From DATHBD01 sp035296325 (GTDB taxonomy: Bacteria > Actinomycetota > Actinomycetes > Mycobacteriales > Micromonosporaceae), in NCBI GenBank assembly GCA_035296325.1, contig DATHBD010000014.1:1-64000 (forward strand): a DNA stretch of 64,000 nt, written 5' to 3'. Every line of letters begins with the position of its first letter. Within the stretch, counting starts at the first letter, position 1. The position numbers and the translations under genes were made by a program. Of the stretch, positions 8,968-19,216 are shown piece by piece. The notes beneath the pieces were generated by a model. The model was not told where the DNA came from, searched no databases, and saw nothing but the letters and a program-made list of their open reading frames with translations.

Positions 8968-9950
8968 CCCGCCGCCGACCCGACCGGCTCCGCCGGCCCG
9001 CGCAGCTCCGCCGGCCCGCGCAGCTCGGCGGGTTCGGCGGCGAGCACGCGGAGGAGAGGTTCGGCGTCGACCGGGGGCAGCGCGCCCGCGGCGATCGCGC
9101 GGTCGGCGGTGCGCCGGGCCAGCACGACGTACGCCGGGACCGACCCCGGTGCGGTGGCTCGCAGCGCGGCCAGATGCCCGGCCACGGTACGGGCGTCACC
9201 GCGCGCCACCGGGCCGGTCAGCGCGGCGTCGCCCAGCCGCAGCGCGTTGTCGAGCGAGGCGGCCAGCAACGGCCGGAGCAGCTCTTCGGGGTGCACCGCG
9301 CCGGCGTCGCGGAGCCGATCGGCCGCCTCGTTCACCAGGGTCACCAGGTGGTTCGCGCCGGCGACGAGGGCGGCGTGGTAGAGCGGCCGGTACTCCTCGG
9401 CGATCCACTCCACGCGCCCGCCCAGGTCGCCGACCAGCCGCTCGACCACCGGCGCCAGCGATGCCGGTGCGGTGACGCCGAACGTGATCCCACCGGTCAG
9501 CAGGTCGACATCGGCCGGGGTCCCCGCGAAGGTCATCGCCGGGTGGATCGCCAGCGGCCGGGCACCGAGCGCGGTGGCCGGCTGGAGCACAGCCAGGCCG
9601 TGCGCCCCGGAAAGGTGCGCGACGATCTGCTCGGCGCGCAGCGCGCCCGACCCGGCGAGGTCCGCCACGAGGGGCCCGAGCGCGTCGTCCGGCACCGCCA
9701 GGATGAGCAGGTCCACGCCTGCCGCGACCTGATCCGGCCGGCGGAGGGGCGTATCCGGTAGCAACCGGGCGATCCGCGCCCGCGAGGCCGCCGAGCGGCC
9801 GGACACGGCGGTGACCGGGTGGCCCACCCGGGCGAGCGCGGCGCCCAGCACGGCACCGAGCCGACCGGCGCCGACGACGCCGATCGAGAGGGGCGTGCGG
9901 GAGCCGGGTGGTCGGGGTGGCGGCTGCGGTTGCTGTGGCGGCGTGCTCAT
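8964..9950 (-). CDS. Rossmann-like and DUF2520 domain protein, putative oxidoreductase
   Basis: A 328-residue protein with an N-terminal NAD(P)-binding Rossmann motif, IGVVGAGRLGAVLGAALARVGH (about residues 25-46), and an all-helical C-terminal DUF2520 domain. The domain order resembles ketopantoate reductase-like and pyrroline-5-carboxylate reductase-like dehydrogenases. It is always found next to panC in many actinobacteria (Rv3603c in M. tuberculosis), so a ketopantoate reductase-type role in pantothenate synthesis is a reasonable but unproven inference. The N-terminus is Pro/Gln-rich. The ATG at 9950 was chosen because upstream sequence is not conserved-looking. The stop overlaps the panC start. 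Confidence 0.88.
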   Translation of the reverse strand: MSTPPQQPQPPPRPPGSRTPLSIGVVGAGRLGAVLGAALARVGHPVTAVSGRSAASRARIARLLPDTPLRRPDQVAAGVDLLILAVPDDALGPLVADLAGSGALRAEQIVAHLSGAHGLAVLQPATALGARPLAIHPAMTFAGTPADVDLLTGGITFGVTAPASLAPVVERLVGDLGGRVEWIAEEYRPLYHAALVAGANHLVTLVNEAADRLRDAGAVHPEELLRPLLAASLDNALRLGDAALTGPVARGDARTVAGHLAALRATAPGSVPAYVVLARRTADRAIAAGALPPVDAEPLLRVLAAEPAELRGPAELRGPAEPVGSAAG

Positions 9951-10066
9951 GGCGATCCAGTCCTCATCGACGCGGTACCGGTCGATCAGAAGTATGCCTC
10001 GCCGTTGCGCATACCGGGCAGGCTCTGTGGCAAGAGCAACACGCAGCCGCCCTCCCCGCGCAGCTC

Positions 10067-10702
10067 CTACCGGACGTGCCGGTGCAGGTACTCCTTGATC
10101 AAGGCTCGGCACTCGTTGAGGATGGTCGGGTCGCCCTCGGCGTCCCGGCGGAACGCCATGTTGATCAGCGCGTCGGCGGTCTCCACCGCGATCGACAGCG
10201 CGAACTTGACCTGGTGGTCGTTGGCCACCTCGTAGCGCTGCACCAGCATCGCGGTGAGGTGCTCCACGATGACCGCGTTGTTGTCGCGCTCGTCGTCGAG
10301 CAGGTGGATGTCGACCACGTCGCCGAAGTGCAACGTCCGGAAGCCGGGCACGCTGCGGTGCATCGAGATGTACTCGTCGATCGCCGCATCGACCACCTCC
10401 CACCAGTTCGGCAGGTCCTCGGCGGCCATCCGGATGGCCAGGCGGTCGAGGTAGGCCTCGAGGCTGCGCAGTGTCAACGCCTGCACGATCGCTCGCTTGT
10501 CGGGGAAGAACTGGTACACCGAGCCGATCGCCACGCCGGCGCGCTCAGCAAGCAGCGTCGTGGTCAAACCGTCGTACCCCACCTCGTCGACAAGCTCGGC
10601 ACAGGCATCCAGCATCCGCGCCACCCGCGCGACGCTCCGCCCCTGCACCGGCACCCGACGAAGCGGCTTCACGCCTGCTCCGGCCACCGTCTGGGTCGCC
10701 AC
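10067..10702 (-). CDS. TetR family transcriptional regulator
   Basis: A 211-residue one-component regulator. The N-terminal helix-turn-helix is typical of TetR: ACAELVDEVGYDGLTTTLLAERAGVAIGSVYQFFPDKRAIVQAL, here described as three helices spanning about residues 33-75. The ligand domain that follows is acidic and helical and resembles the actinobacterial TetR_C_33 group; the ligand cannot be predicted. GTG is the start. A perfect 21-bp palindrome lies 63 bases upstream and overlaps the likely -35 of this gene, so autorepression is likely. No divergent target gene exists, since the next gene (topA) ends toward it. Confidence 0.92.
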   Translation of the reverse strand: MATQTVAGAGVKPLRRVPVQGRSVARVARMLDACAELVDEVGYDGLTTTLLAERAGVAIGSVYQFFPDKRAIVQALTLRSLEAYLDRLAIRMAAEDLPNWWEVVDAAIDEYISMHRSVPGFRTLHFGDVVDIHLLDDERDNNAVIVEHLTAMLVQRYEVANDHQVKFALSIAVETADALINMAFRRDAEGDPTILNECRALIKEYLHRHVR

Positions 10703-10737
10703 CTACGTGCACCCCCATTCCAGCAAACTGCGTTGAA

Positions 10738-10785
10738 AACCTACTCACATCAACGATTCAGCGGACTTGGGCGATTCGCCCAAGT
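10738..10785 (-). promoter_or_regulatory. TetR promoter with 21-bp palindromic operator
   Basis: Positions 10765-10785 form a perfect inverted repeat of ten-base arms around one base (ACTTGGGCGA, T, TCGCCCAAGT). A TAGGTT -10 hexamer lies at 10743-10738 on the minus strand, so the palindrome covers the expected -35 region of the TetR gene. Size and symmetry fit a TetR dimer site. Confidence 0.65.
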
Positions 10786-11015
10786 GGGTAGACCCCGGAA
10801 GGGTTGGCCACATCGGATCCGCTGGTGCGATGGGCAGCCGACGGCAACCTGCGGCGCGACAGCGGCGTCGCGGCACAGATCACGGAGATGGGAACGACCA
10901 TGGCGGGGCGCTGACCGGGGGCCAGCGCCGCCCGCCACGGTTAGGCACCGTACATCAGGAACATTGCGGCGAACCGTCGACGCTCGACGCTCACAGCAAG
11001 TTGTTACCGCCCGGG
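10786..11015. other. intergenic region downstream of topA
   Basis: This stretch lies between the topA stop and the TetR operator. Short open frames on both strands have no ribosome binding sites and look like chance. No strong topA terminator hairpin was recognised. Confidence 0.5.
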
Positions 11016-13880
11016 CTACTCGCTGGCGGCCTTCTTCGCCGTCGCCTTGGCGGGGGCCTTCCTCGCCGTCGTCTTCTTGGCTGCCGCCTTCGTCGCCGTG
11101 GTCTTCTGCGCCGTGGTCTTCTTGGCGGTGGTCTTCTTGGCGGTGGTCTTCTTCGCCGCCGCGGACGACTTCGCGGCGCCGTCGCCGGCCGCCGCCTTCT
11201 TGGCGGGTGCCTTGCGAGCCGCCTTGCGTGGTGTGGCGGGCCCCTTGGCCCGCTTCTCGGCGAGCATCTCGCTCGCCTCCTCGACCGTCAGCGTCTCCAC
11301 GCTCTGCGCCCGGCGCAGCGACGCGTTGGTTTCCCCGTCGGTCACGTACGGCCCGAAGCGCCCATCCTTGATCACCAACGGCTTCTCGGTGGCCGGATCG
11401 ACGCCCACTTCACGCAGCGGCGGCGCGGCCTGCCGGCGCCCCCGGGTCTTGGGTGCGGCGAGCAGTGCGAGCGCCGTCTCCAGATCGACCGTGAAGAGCA
11501 GATCCTCCGACTCGAGGGAGCGGAACTCGTCGCCCTTCTTCACGTACGGGCCGTACCGGCCGGCGGCGGCGAAGACCTCCTCGCCGTCCGGCGCCTTGCC
11601 CACCACGCGGGGCAGGGTGAGCAGCCGGAGTGCGTCGGTGAGCGACAGCGAGTCCGGCGACTGAGCGCTGAGCAGCGAGGACTTACGTTCCCCGCTGGAG
11701 ACGTACGGGCCGTACCGGCCGGACTTGAGGACGACCGGCTCGCCCGTCTCCGGGTGCTCGCCGAGCTTGCGCTCACCGCCGCCACCGAGGAACAGCTCGG
11801 CGACCTTCTCGCGGGTCAGTTCGTCCGGCGCGATCCCCTCGGGCAGCGACACCCGGTCGCCGTCCTCCGGCTCGGTGGCCCCGCCCTCGGCCGGCTTGGC
11901 GCCGTCGCCCTCGACCGGCTTCGGCCCGTTGCCACGCTGCAGGTACGGGCCGTACCGGCCCACCCGGACCACCACGTTGTCGAAGAGCGGGATCGAGTTC
12001 ACCCCGCGGGCGTCGATCTCGCCGAGCTGTTCGGTGACCATGCGCTTGAGGCCGCCCTCGCGCGCCACCGAGCCGACCCGGCCCAGTTCGCCACCGAAGT
12101 AGAAGGAGCTGAGGAAGACCACCGCGGCGGCGTCACCACCGGCGATCTCGTCGAGCTCGTCCTCCATGCTGGCGGTGAAGTCGTAGTCCACCAGCCGGGG
12201 GAAGTGCAGTTCCAGCAGCCCGATCACGGCGAACGCCAGGAAGGACGGGATCAACGCCTGGCCGCGCTTGAAGACGTACCCCCGGTCCTGGATGGTCTGC
12301 ATGATCGAGGCGTACGTCGAGGGCCGGCCGATGCCCAGCTCCTCCATCGCCTTGACCAGCGACGCTTCGGTATAGCGCGACGGCGGCTGGGTGCTGTGCC
12401 CCATCGCCGCCAGCTCATTCGCGGTCAGCGCGTCGCCGCGGGCCAGCACCGGCAGCCGGCGCTCCGCATCCTCGGCCTCGGCGTCCTCGTCGTCGGAGGA
12501 CTCCACGTAGGCCCGCAGGAAGCCGGGATCGGTGATCGTCTTGCCGGTGGCGCCGAAGTCGCACTCCTCGTTGGCGGCGGTCACCGCGCGGATCCGGATG
12601 GAGACCGACATGCCGACCGCGTCGGTCATCTGCGAGGCGATGGTGCGCCGCCAGATCAGCTCGTAGAGCTTGAACTCCTCGACCGACAGCTCCTTGGCCA
12701 CCTCGCCGGGGGTGCGGAACATGTCGCCGGCGGGGCGGATCGCCTCGTGCGCCTCCTGGGCGTTCTTCACCTTGCTGGTGTAACGCCTCGGCTGGGGCGG
12801 CACGCTCGCGTCGCCGTACAGGTCGCGGATCTGCTGGCGGGCCGCGGTGATCGCCGTCTCGGACAGGTTCACCGAGTCGGTACGCATATAGGTGATGTAC
12901 CCGTTCTCGTACAGCCGCTGGGCGGTGCGCATCGTCGCGGCGGAGGAGAGCCGCAGCTTGCGGGCCGCCTCCTGCTGCAGCGTCGAGGTGATGAACGGGG
13001 CGTACGGCTTGCGCCGGTACGGCTTCTCCTCCACCCGGGTGACGGTGAACGGCCGACCGTCGAGTCGGGCGGCGAGGCCGCGCGCGCCGTCCTCATCGAG
13101 GTGCACCACGCCGGCGTTGGCCCGCACCTGGCCGGTCGCCGGGTCGAAGTCCTTGCCGGTGGCGATCCGGTCCCCGTCCAGCGCGACCAGGGTGGCGTGA
13201 AACGGGCGGGGGTCCTCCGCGACCAGCGTGGCGACCACGTCCCAGTACTCCGCGGTGTGGAACTTCATCCGCTGGCGTTCCCGCTCCACCACGATCCGGG
13301 TAGCCACCGACTGCACCCGGCCCGCCGAGAGCTTCGGCATGATCTTCTTCCACAGCACGGTGGAGACGTCGTAGCCGTACAGCCGGTCCAGGATGCGCCG
13401 GGCCTCCTGCGCGTCGACCAGGGCGCGGTTGATGTCGCGGGAGTTGGCCACCGCGGCCTCGATCGCCGGCTTGGTGATCTCATGGAAGACCATCCGCTTG
13501 ATCGGCACCTTGGGCTTGAGGGTCTCCGCCAGGTGCCAGGCGATCGCCTCGCCCTCGCGGTCCTCATCTGTGGCGAGGTAGACCTCGCTGGCGTCCTTGA
13601 GCAGGGCCTTCAGCTTGGTGATCTGCTTCTTGCGATCGGGGCTGATGACATAAACCGGCGTGAAGTTGTTGTCCACGTCCACGCCGAGATAGGCCCACGG
13701 CTTCTTCTTCAGCTCCTCGGGCATGTCCTTCGCGCCGGCAGGCAGGTCGCGGACGTGGCCGAAGCTCGCCTCGACGACGTACCCCGGACCGAGGTAGCCC
13801 GAGATCGTCTTGGCCTTCGCCGGAGACTCGACGATGACCAGGCGTTTGCTGTTGGCGGCGTTCGGCACAGCACTCCCCAT
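11016..13880 (-). CDS. topA: DNA topoisomerase I (type IA)
   Basis: TopA relaxes negative supercoils by a transient 5'-phosphotyrosyl break. The 954-residue protein has an N-terminal Toprim domain with LVIVESPAKAKTI and the acidic ATDEDREGEAIAWHL motif. The catalytic tyrosine lies in GYITYMRTDS. The C-terminal region lacks zinc fingers and instead carries four copies of an R[YF]GPY[LV] repeat (topoisomerase C-terminal repeats), as in other actinobacteria. It ends in about 90 residues rich in Lys, Ala and Thr (AKKTTAKKTT), a basic tail known in this phylum to aid processivity. The ATG at 13880 is used; a GTG four codons in, behind GGGGAG, is an alternative. Confidence 0.97.
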   Translation of the reverse strand: MGSAVPNAANSKRLVIVESPAKAKTISGYLGPGYVVEASFGHVRDLPAGAKDMPEELKKKPWAYLGVDVDNNFTPVYVISPDRKKQITKLKALLKDASEVYLATDEDREGEAIAWHLAETLKPKVPIKRMVFHEITKPAIEAAVANSRDINRALVDAQEARRILDRLYGYDVSTVLWKKIMPKLSAGRVQSVATRIVVERERQRMKFHTAEYWDVVATLVAEDPRPFHATLVALDGDRIATGKDFDPATGQVRANAGVVHLDEDGARGLAARLDGRPFTVTRVEEKPYRRKPYAPFITSTLQQEAARKLRLSSAATMRTAQRLYENGYITYMRTDSVNLSETAITAARQQIRDLYGDASVPPQPRRYTSKVKNAQEAHEAIRPAGDMFRTPGEVAKELSVEEFKLYELIWRRTIASQMTDAVGMSVSIRIRAVTAANEECDFGATGKTITDPGFLRAYVESSDDEDAEAEDAERRLPVLARGDALTANELAAMGHSTQPPSRYTEASLVKAMEELGIGRPSTYASIMQTIQDRGYVFKRGQALIPSFLAFAVIGLLELHFPRLVDYDFTASMEDELDEIAGGDAAAVVFLSSFYFGGELGRVGSVAREGGLKRMVTEQLGEIDARGVNSIPLFDNVVVRVGRYGPYLQRGNGPKPVEGDGAKPAEGGATEPEDGDRVSLPEGIAPDELTREKVAELFLGGGGERKLGEHPETGEPVVLKSGRYGPYVSSGERKSSLLSAQSPDSLSLTDALRLLTLPRVVGKAPDGEEVFAAAGRYGPYVKKGDEFRSLESEDLLFTVDLETALALLAAPKTRGRRQAAPPLREVGVDPATEKPLVIKDGRFGPYVTDGETNASLRRAQSVETLTVEEASEMLAEKRAKGPATPRKAARKAPAKKAAAGDGAAKSSAAAKKTTAKKTTAKKTTAQKTTATKAAAKKTTARKAPAKATAKKAASE

Positions 13881-14146
13881 CGTGGTTGAAGGTGTCCAAC
13901 GTAACGCTTTCCGAACACACCCTGTTGCGCCGGGAGCGCACCGGGTGGTCGAGCGAAGCACCGGACGGCGCCACGGTACACCGAGGGCGGCCGGCTCGTA
14001 CGCGCCGCACGTTACCCGCACCGGCGACGTTGGCACCGGTCACAGCGCCGCCGGCATCGATCGGGAGTGCGGTGCGCTCACGGTTGCGCCCTTGTTCGCG
14101 ACTGCCGGGGCTCGCTACGCTCGCTCCTCGCCCTGGCTCGTCGCGC
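13881..14146. other. topA leader region with GC-rich short repeat
   Basis: The space before topA holds no supported gene. Around 14118-14152 lies a diverged copy of the CGCTCGCTCCTCG...CGCGCTCACGG repeat seen twice at 39.1-39.2 kb; it runs into the 3' end of the next gene. Confidence 0.45.
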
Positions 14147-14725
14147 TCACGGCCACGCATCGGGCGGGGCTGTCGGCGGCGCGTCACCGACGATTTCGGC
14201 GAGTCGGGCCAGGCGTCTGCGGCCGAGGATGCGGTACGCCGGACCACCCGCCCGCGGGCCGAGCAGCGCCGCCGGCAGCCCCAGCCCGACCAGCGCAGCA
14301 CCGGACATTTCCCACATCGGGGCATCATGCTCACCGAGGCGCAGCAGGTAGGCCTGCGCCCCGTCACGCCGCCCGGCCGCCATCGCCCACAGCCGGAGCC
14401 GGCAGCCGTCCAGGGCGAAACCGTCCGGCGGGCGCTTCACCGCGCCGCGCAGCCAGCGGCCGCCGAGCGGAGCAAGGGCGGCGGAGTAGGCCGTACGGAC
14501 CGCGAGGTGTCCCTCGACCGTGGTGGGGTGGGCGCTCGCCGCGAGGCCGCGCAGCGCGCACTCCGCGAGCAACGCCCTGGCCCGCCACTCCTCGTCCACC
14601 ACCACCGACACCCGTGCCGTGCCACCCATCCGGGTCACCTGGCCGGCGCCGGCGAGCAGCCCTTCCAGGTCCATCGGCCCCGGCGGGCGCGCCTGGACGC
14701 CGAACAGCGACAGTTGCACGCTCAC
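14147..14725 (-). CDS. conserved hypothetical protein beside topA
   Basis: A 192-residue protein beginning SVQLSLFGVQARPP, with no signal peptide and no membrane segment. Repeated ARVSVVVDEEWRA-like strands, a helical middle and a basic C-terminus (RILGRRRLARLAEIVG) suggest a globular cytosolic protein. From memory, a similar protein beginning QLSLFGAE lies next to topA in other actinobacteria. I do not recognise a catalytic motif and assign no function. The start is GTG. The last codons overlap a diverged copy of a dispersed GC-rich repeat, so the C-terminus may be recently altered. It points the same way as topA, with about 270 bases between them. Confidence 0.72.
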   Translation of the reverse strand: MSVQLSLFGVQARPPGPMDLEGLLAGAGQVTRMGGTARVSVVVDEEWRARALLAECALRGLAASAHPTTVEGHLAVRTAYSAALAPLGGRWLRGAVKRPPDGFALDGCRLRLWAMAAGRRDGAQAYLLRLGEHDAPMWEMSGAALVGLGLPAALLGPRAGGPAYRILGRRRLARLAEIVGDAPPTAPPDAWP

Positions 14726-14750
14726 CGTGACCTCACGGCGGGCCCGCCCA

Positions 14751-15302
14751 TCAGCGGCACTCCTCCACCTGGGCGAACGCCTGTTGCAGCGGCGCCGAGC
14801 TCACCCGGGTGGGGTCGAAGCCGCTGGCCGCGTACTCGTCGTTGAGGGTGCTGAAGACGTCGCCGACCCGATCGTAGAAGCCCGTGGGGTTTGCCGTATC
14901 AAGCGCGCTCAATGCATTCCGGGCGTTGGCGTACGCGTCCCGGGCCCGCTGCAGGGTGGTCAGGATCCCGTCGGCGATCCCCGCGCCGCCGGCGACGTCG
15001 GGCACCCCGGCCCGCTCGATCCCGCGGCGCGCCGACTCGCTCGCCTCCTCCAGCCCGGCAAGTAGGGCGACCAGGCTCTCCTTGGTCTGCGCGGGGGTCT
15101 TGGTGGCACTGATCTGCGCCTGTGCCGCGGTGGTCAGTTCGGCGCTCTTCGCCCGCCAGGGGCTCAACGACGTGCACACATCCGAGGCCCAGGCGTGCGG
15201 CTTTACTCCGGAGCCGCCACACCCCGCGAGGACGGCACCGCCGAGCAGGGCAACCAGGACGAGGACGAGGGCGGCACCCGCGGAAATGCGCCCGTTCGGC
15301 AT
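14751..15302 (-). CDS. small actinobacterial lipoprotein
   Basis: A 183-residue exported protein. A signal peptide with a long hydrophobic core (ALVLVLVALLGGAVLAGC) ends in a lipobox at about residue 28. The mature part is helical and rich in Ala, Thr and Gln, with a pair of cysteines (VCTSLSPW near the start and a C-terminal EECR) that could form one disulfide. The helical heptad-like pattern resembles solute-binding-like helical bundles, but no family is firmly recognised. The start is ATG. It lies 25 bases upstream of the following hypothetical gene on the same strand, so they may be co-transcribed. Confidence 0.75.
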   Translation of the reverse strand: MPNGRISAGAALVLVLVALLGGAVLAGCGGSGVKPHAWASDVCTSLSPWRAKSAELTTAAQAQISATKTPAQTKESLVALLAGLEEASESARRGIERAGVPDVAGGAGIADGILTTLQRARDAYANARNALSALDTANPTGFYDRVGDVFSTLNDEYAASGFDPTRVSSAPLQQAFAQVEECR

Positions 15303-15318
15303 GGCTGCAGCCTAAACG

Positions 15319-15374
15319 ACAGAATCCGGTACGTCTGTGGTCGATGGAGCCGCCACAGACGTACCGGATTCTGT
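15319..15374 (-). terminator. 22-bp perfect hairpin downstream of hppA
   Basis: The arms at 15319-15340 and 15353-15374 are perfectly complementary over 22 bases, with a 12-base loop. The element sits 16 bases past the hppA stop and 16 bases before the next gene's ATG. No T-run follows on either strand. It most likely ends hppA transcription, and could also act in the 5' leader of the lipoprotein gene. Confidence 0.7.
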
Positions 15375-15390
15375 CCCGGTACGAACGCTG

Positions 15391-17769
<2,379 letters not shown>

Positions 17770-17882
17770 TCGTTGTCCTCCTGATACGCACATATGAAGC
17801 CACGAGCGCAGAGCGCTGTGGCAAAGCTCCACCCGGGAGTTGCGACACCCGTTCACCTGGGGTGCCGACGTTTGACCGCCGT

Positions 17883-17911
17883 ACTCTAGCCGGCACGGGC
17901 GGCCTGGTCAC
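17883..17911 (-). promoter_or_regulatory. candidate hppA promoter
   Basis: On the minus strand GTGACC (17911-17906) and TAGAGT (17888-17883) are separated by 17 bases, close to the actinobacterial housekeeping consensus. The predicted leader is about 105 bases. Confidence 0.6.
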
Positions 17912-17997
17912 ATCGAGGCGGACCCGTGTCGCGACCCGATTAGTCGGCAATCACCCCAAATGCGACGGCGGAGCGTTTTATCGCCATTCCTGATGCC

Positions 17998-18477
17998 TCA
18001 GTCAGCCTCTAACGGACGGCGGCCCAACGGCCACGACATCCGCACCTCGGTGCCCGGCCCTCCGGCCGGCGATGACACTGCAAGATCATCTACGAGGCCG
18101 GCGAGGAGTGCCAGCCCCATCTTCGCCGCCACCGCCTCCTCCGCCAGCACGTCGGGCGGCGCACCCATCGGCAGGCCGGACTCGGCGAGGAAGGCGGCCG
18201 GATCAGTCGGGCTGCCGTTGACGGACTCGTTTTCCGCGCGGTCCACCACACGGACGGTGAACCGTTCGCCGTCGGTCATCGCGACGTCGATCAGGTCGGT
18301 GATACCGCCCGAACGGTGCAGCGCGACCGCGCGGGAGCACGCCTCACCAATGGCGAGGCGGATCTCCTCGAGCAACTCCTCCGCGACACCCGCCCGCCGG
18401 GCTACCGCGACGCCGACCAGCCGGGCCGTGCGCACATGCGCCGGTGCCGGTGAGAAGGACAACCTTACGATCGGCAT
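17998..18477 (-). CDS. HATPase-fold anti-sigma regulatory factor paired with BldG
   Basis: A 159-residue member of the RsbW/SpoIIAB-like family, positioned like ApgA (SCO3548), the partner encoded next to bldG in Streptomyces. These proteins bind a sigma factor or an anti-anti-sigma protein, which they may phosphorylate. The C-terminal G2-like region GLALLAGLVDDLAV is visible. The N-box region reads GEACSRAV, with Arg in place of the Mg-ATP-coordinating Asn, and the G1-like DRAENE is not the canonical D-x-G-x-G. ATP binding may therefore be weak or lost. The ATG at 18477 lies 4 bases after the bldG stop, so the two genes form one operon. Confidence 0.87.
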   Translation of the reverse strand: MPIVRLSFSPAPAHVRTARLVGVAVARRAGVAEELLEEIRLAIGEACSRAVALHRSGGITDLIDVAMTDGERFTVRVVDRAENESVNGSPTDPAAFLAESGLPMGAPPDVLAEEAVAAKMGLALLAGLVDDLAVSSPAGGPGTEVRMSWPLGRRPLEAD

Positions 18478-18481
18478 CAGA

Positions 18482-18844
18482 TCACGCTGACGGATCAGCG
18501 TCCGCAACCACCGCTTCGGTGGCCGCGTCTACGGTGTCGTAGAGCGCGAACACCCGGTCCAGCGCGGTGATGCGGAAGATCTTCAGCAACCGTTCGTGGG
18601 CACAGACCAGACCGAGCGTGCCTCCCGCGGCCCTCAGTCGCTTCAGGGCACCGACCAGCACACCGAGACCGGTCGAATCGAGAAACTCGACCCGACTGAG
18701 ATCGACGACCACATGCCGGGCACCCTGCTCAACGAGCTCGACGAGACGCTCACGAAGCCTCGGCGCGGTGTAGACGTCGACCTCACCACCGACCTCCAGC
18801 ACCGTGTGGTCACCGAGGACGCGCGTCGACATCGACAGCTCCAT
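18482..18844 (-). CDS. bldG: anti-sigma factor antagonist, BldG-like STAS protein
   Basis: A single STAS domain of 120 residues that in Streptomyces controls differentiation and stress sigma factors by partner switching. The sequence closely resembles BldG throughout: VLEVGGEVDVYTAPRLRERL, the phosphorylation motif FLDSTGLGVLVGALKR with the target serine, and LLKIFRITALDRVF. The ATG at 18844 follows GAGGAGG. It is followed by its presumed kinase/anti-sigma partner and then hppA, the same order as in Streptomyces. No family member of the sigma regulon is evident nearby. The upstream region is a noncoding tandem duplication rather than the helicase gene found there in many relatives. Confidence 0.93.
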   Translation of the reverse strand: MELSMSTRVLGDHTVLEVGGEVDVYTAPRLRERLVELVEQGARHVVVDLSRVEFLDSTGLGVLVGALKRLRAAGGTLGLVCAHERLLKIFRITALDRVFALYDTVDAATEAVVADADPSA

Positions 18845-18851
18845 TGGACCT

Positions 18852-19216
18852 CCTCAACGAGTGGTCGCCACGCGACAGCGCGACGAACCTCTTCGGAGAT
18901 CTAACCATCGACCCAGGGCGCCGGCGACGCAGCCACCCTGATTTGGTCATCGGCACGTTGTCGCAGCCGATTCCCCGGGTCACCGCGGGCGCGCCCCGGG
19001 CGCTGCCCGAGGTCGCGACCCCCTGCATCTGGCGCCCCGTCAGCTCGGCTCTGGCCACATTGCCGCGATCTTGGAACTCCAGGCACCAATATTGGTGCCT
19101 GGAAGTCCAAGATCTACGCTGGGTTCCGCAACCGCGGTGCCGACCACTGGCACATCGCCCGGATCGCCCGGATCGCGGCGGCCCGTGCTGACCGGCGCGT
19201 GGACGCCAGATGCCAG
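18852..19216. repeat. intergenic tandem duplication, copy A
   Basis: First copy of a noncoding unit repeated next to it. Shared blocks, in order, are CAACGAG-GGTCGCCA, GACGAACCTCTTCGGA, GGCGACGCAGCCACCCTGA, CACGTTGTC, a large palindrome around GGCACCAATATTGGTGCC, GGGTTCC, ACTGGCAC and GCCCGTGCTGACCGGCGCG. Between blocks the two copies differ, so the duplication is old. No open frame here has a credible start site. Confidence 0.75.
19067..19114. terminator. 48-base near-perfect palindrome (copy A hairpin)
   Basis: Two 24-base arms meet at AATATT with only two mismatched positions per arm; the outer ends are GATCTTGGA and TCCAAGATC. It lies between genes on the minus strand and probably works as a bidirectional terminator for the Tad operon. 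Confidence 0.65.

Noticed and set aside
10767..13889. 1040-codon open frame on the plus strand opposite topA
   Set aside because: Antisense of topA; composition artefact of GC-rich third positions.
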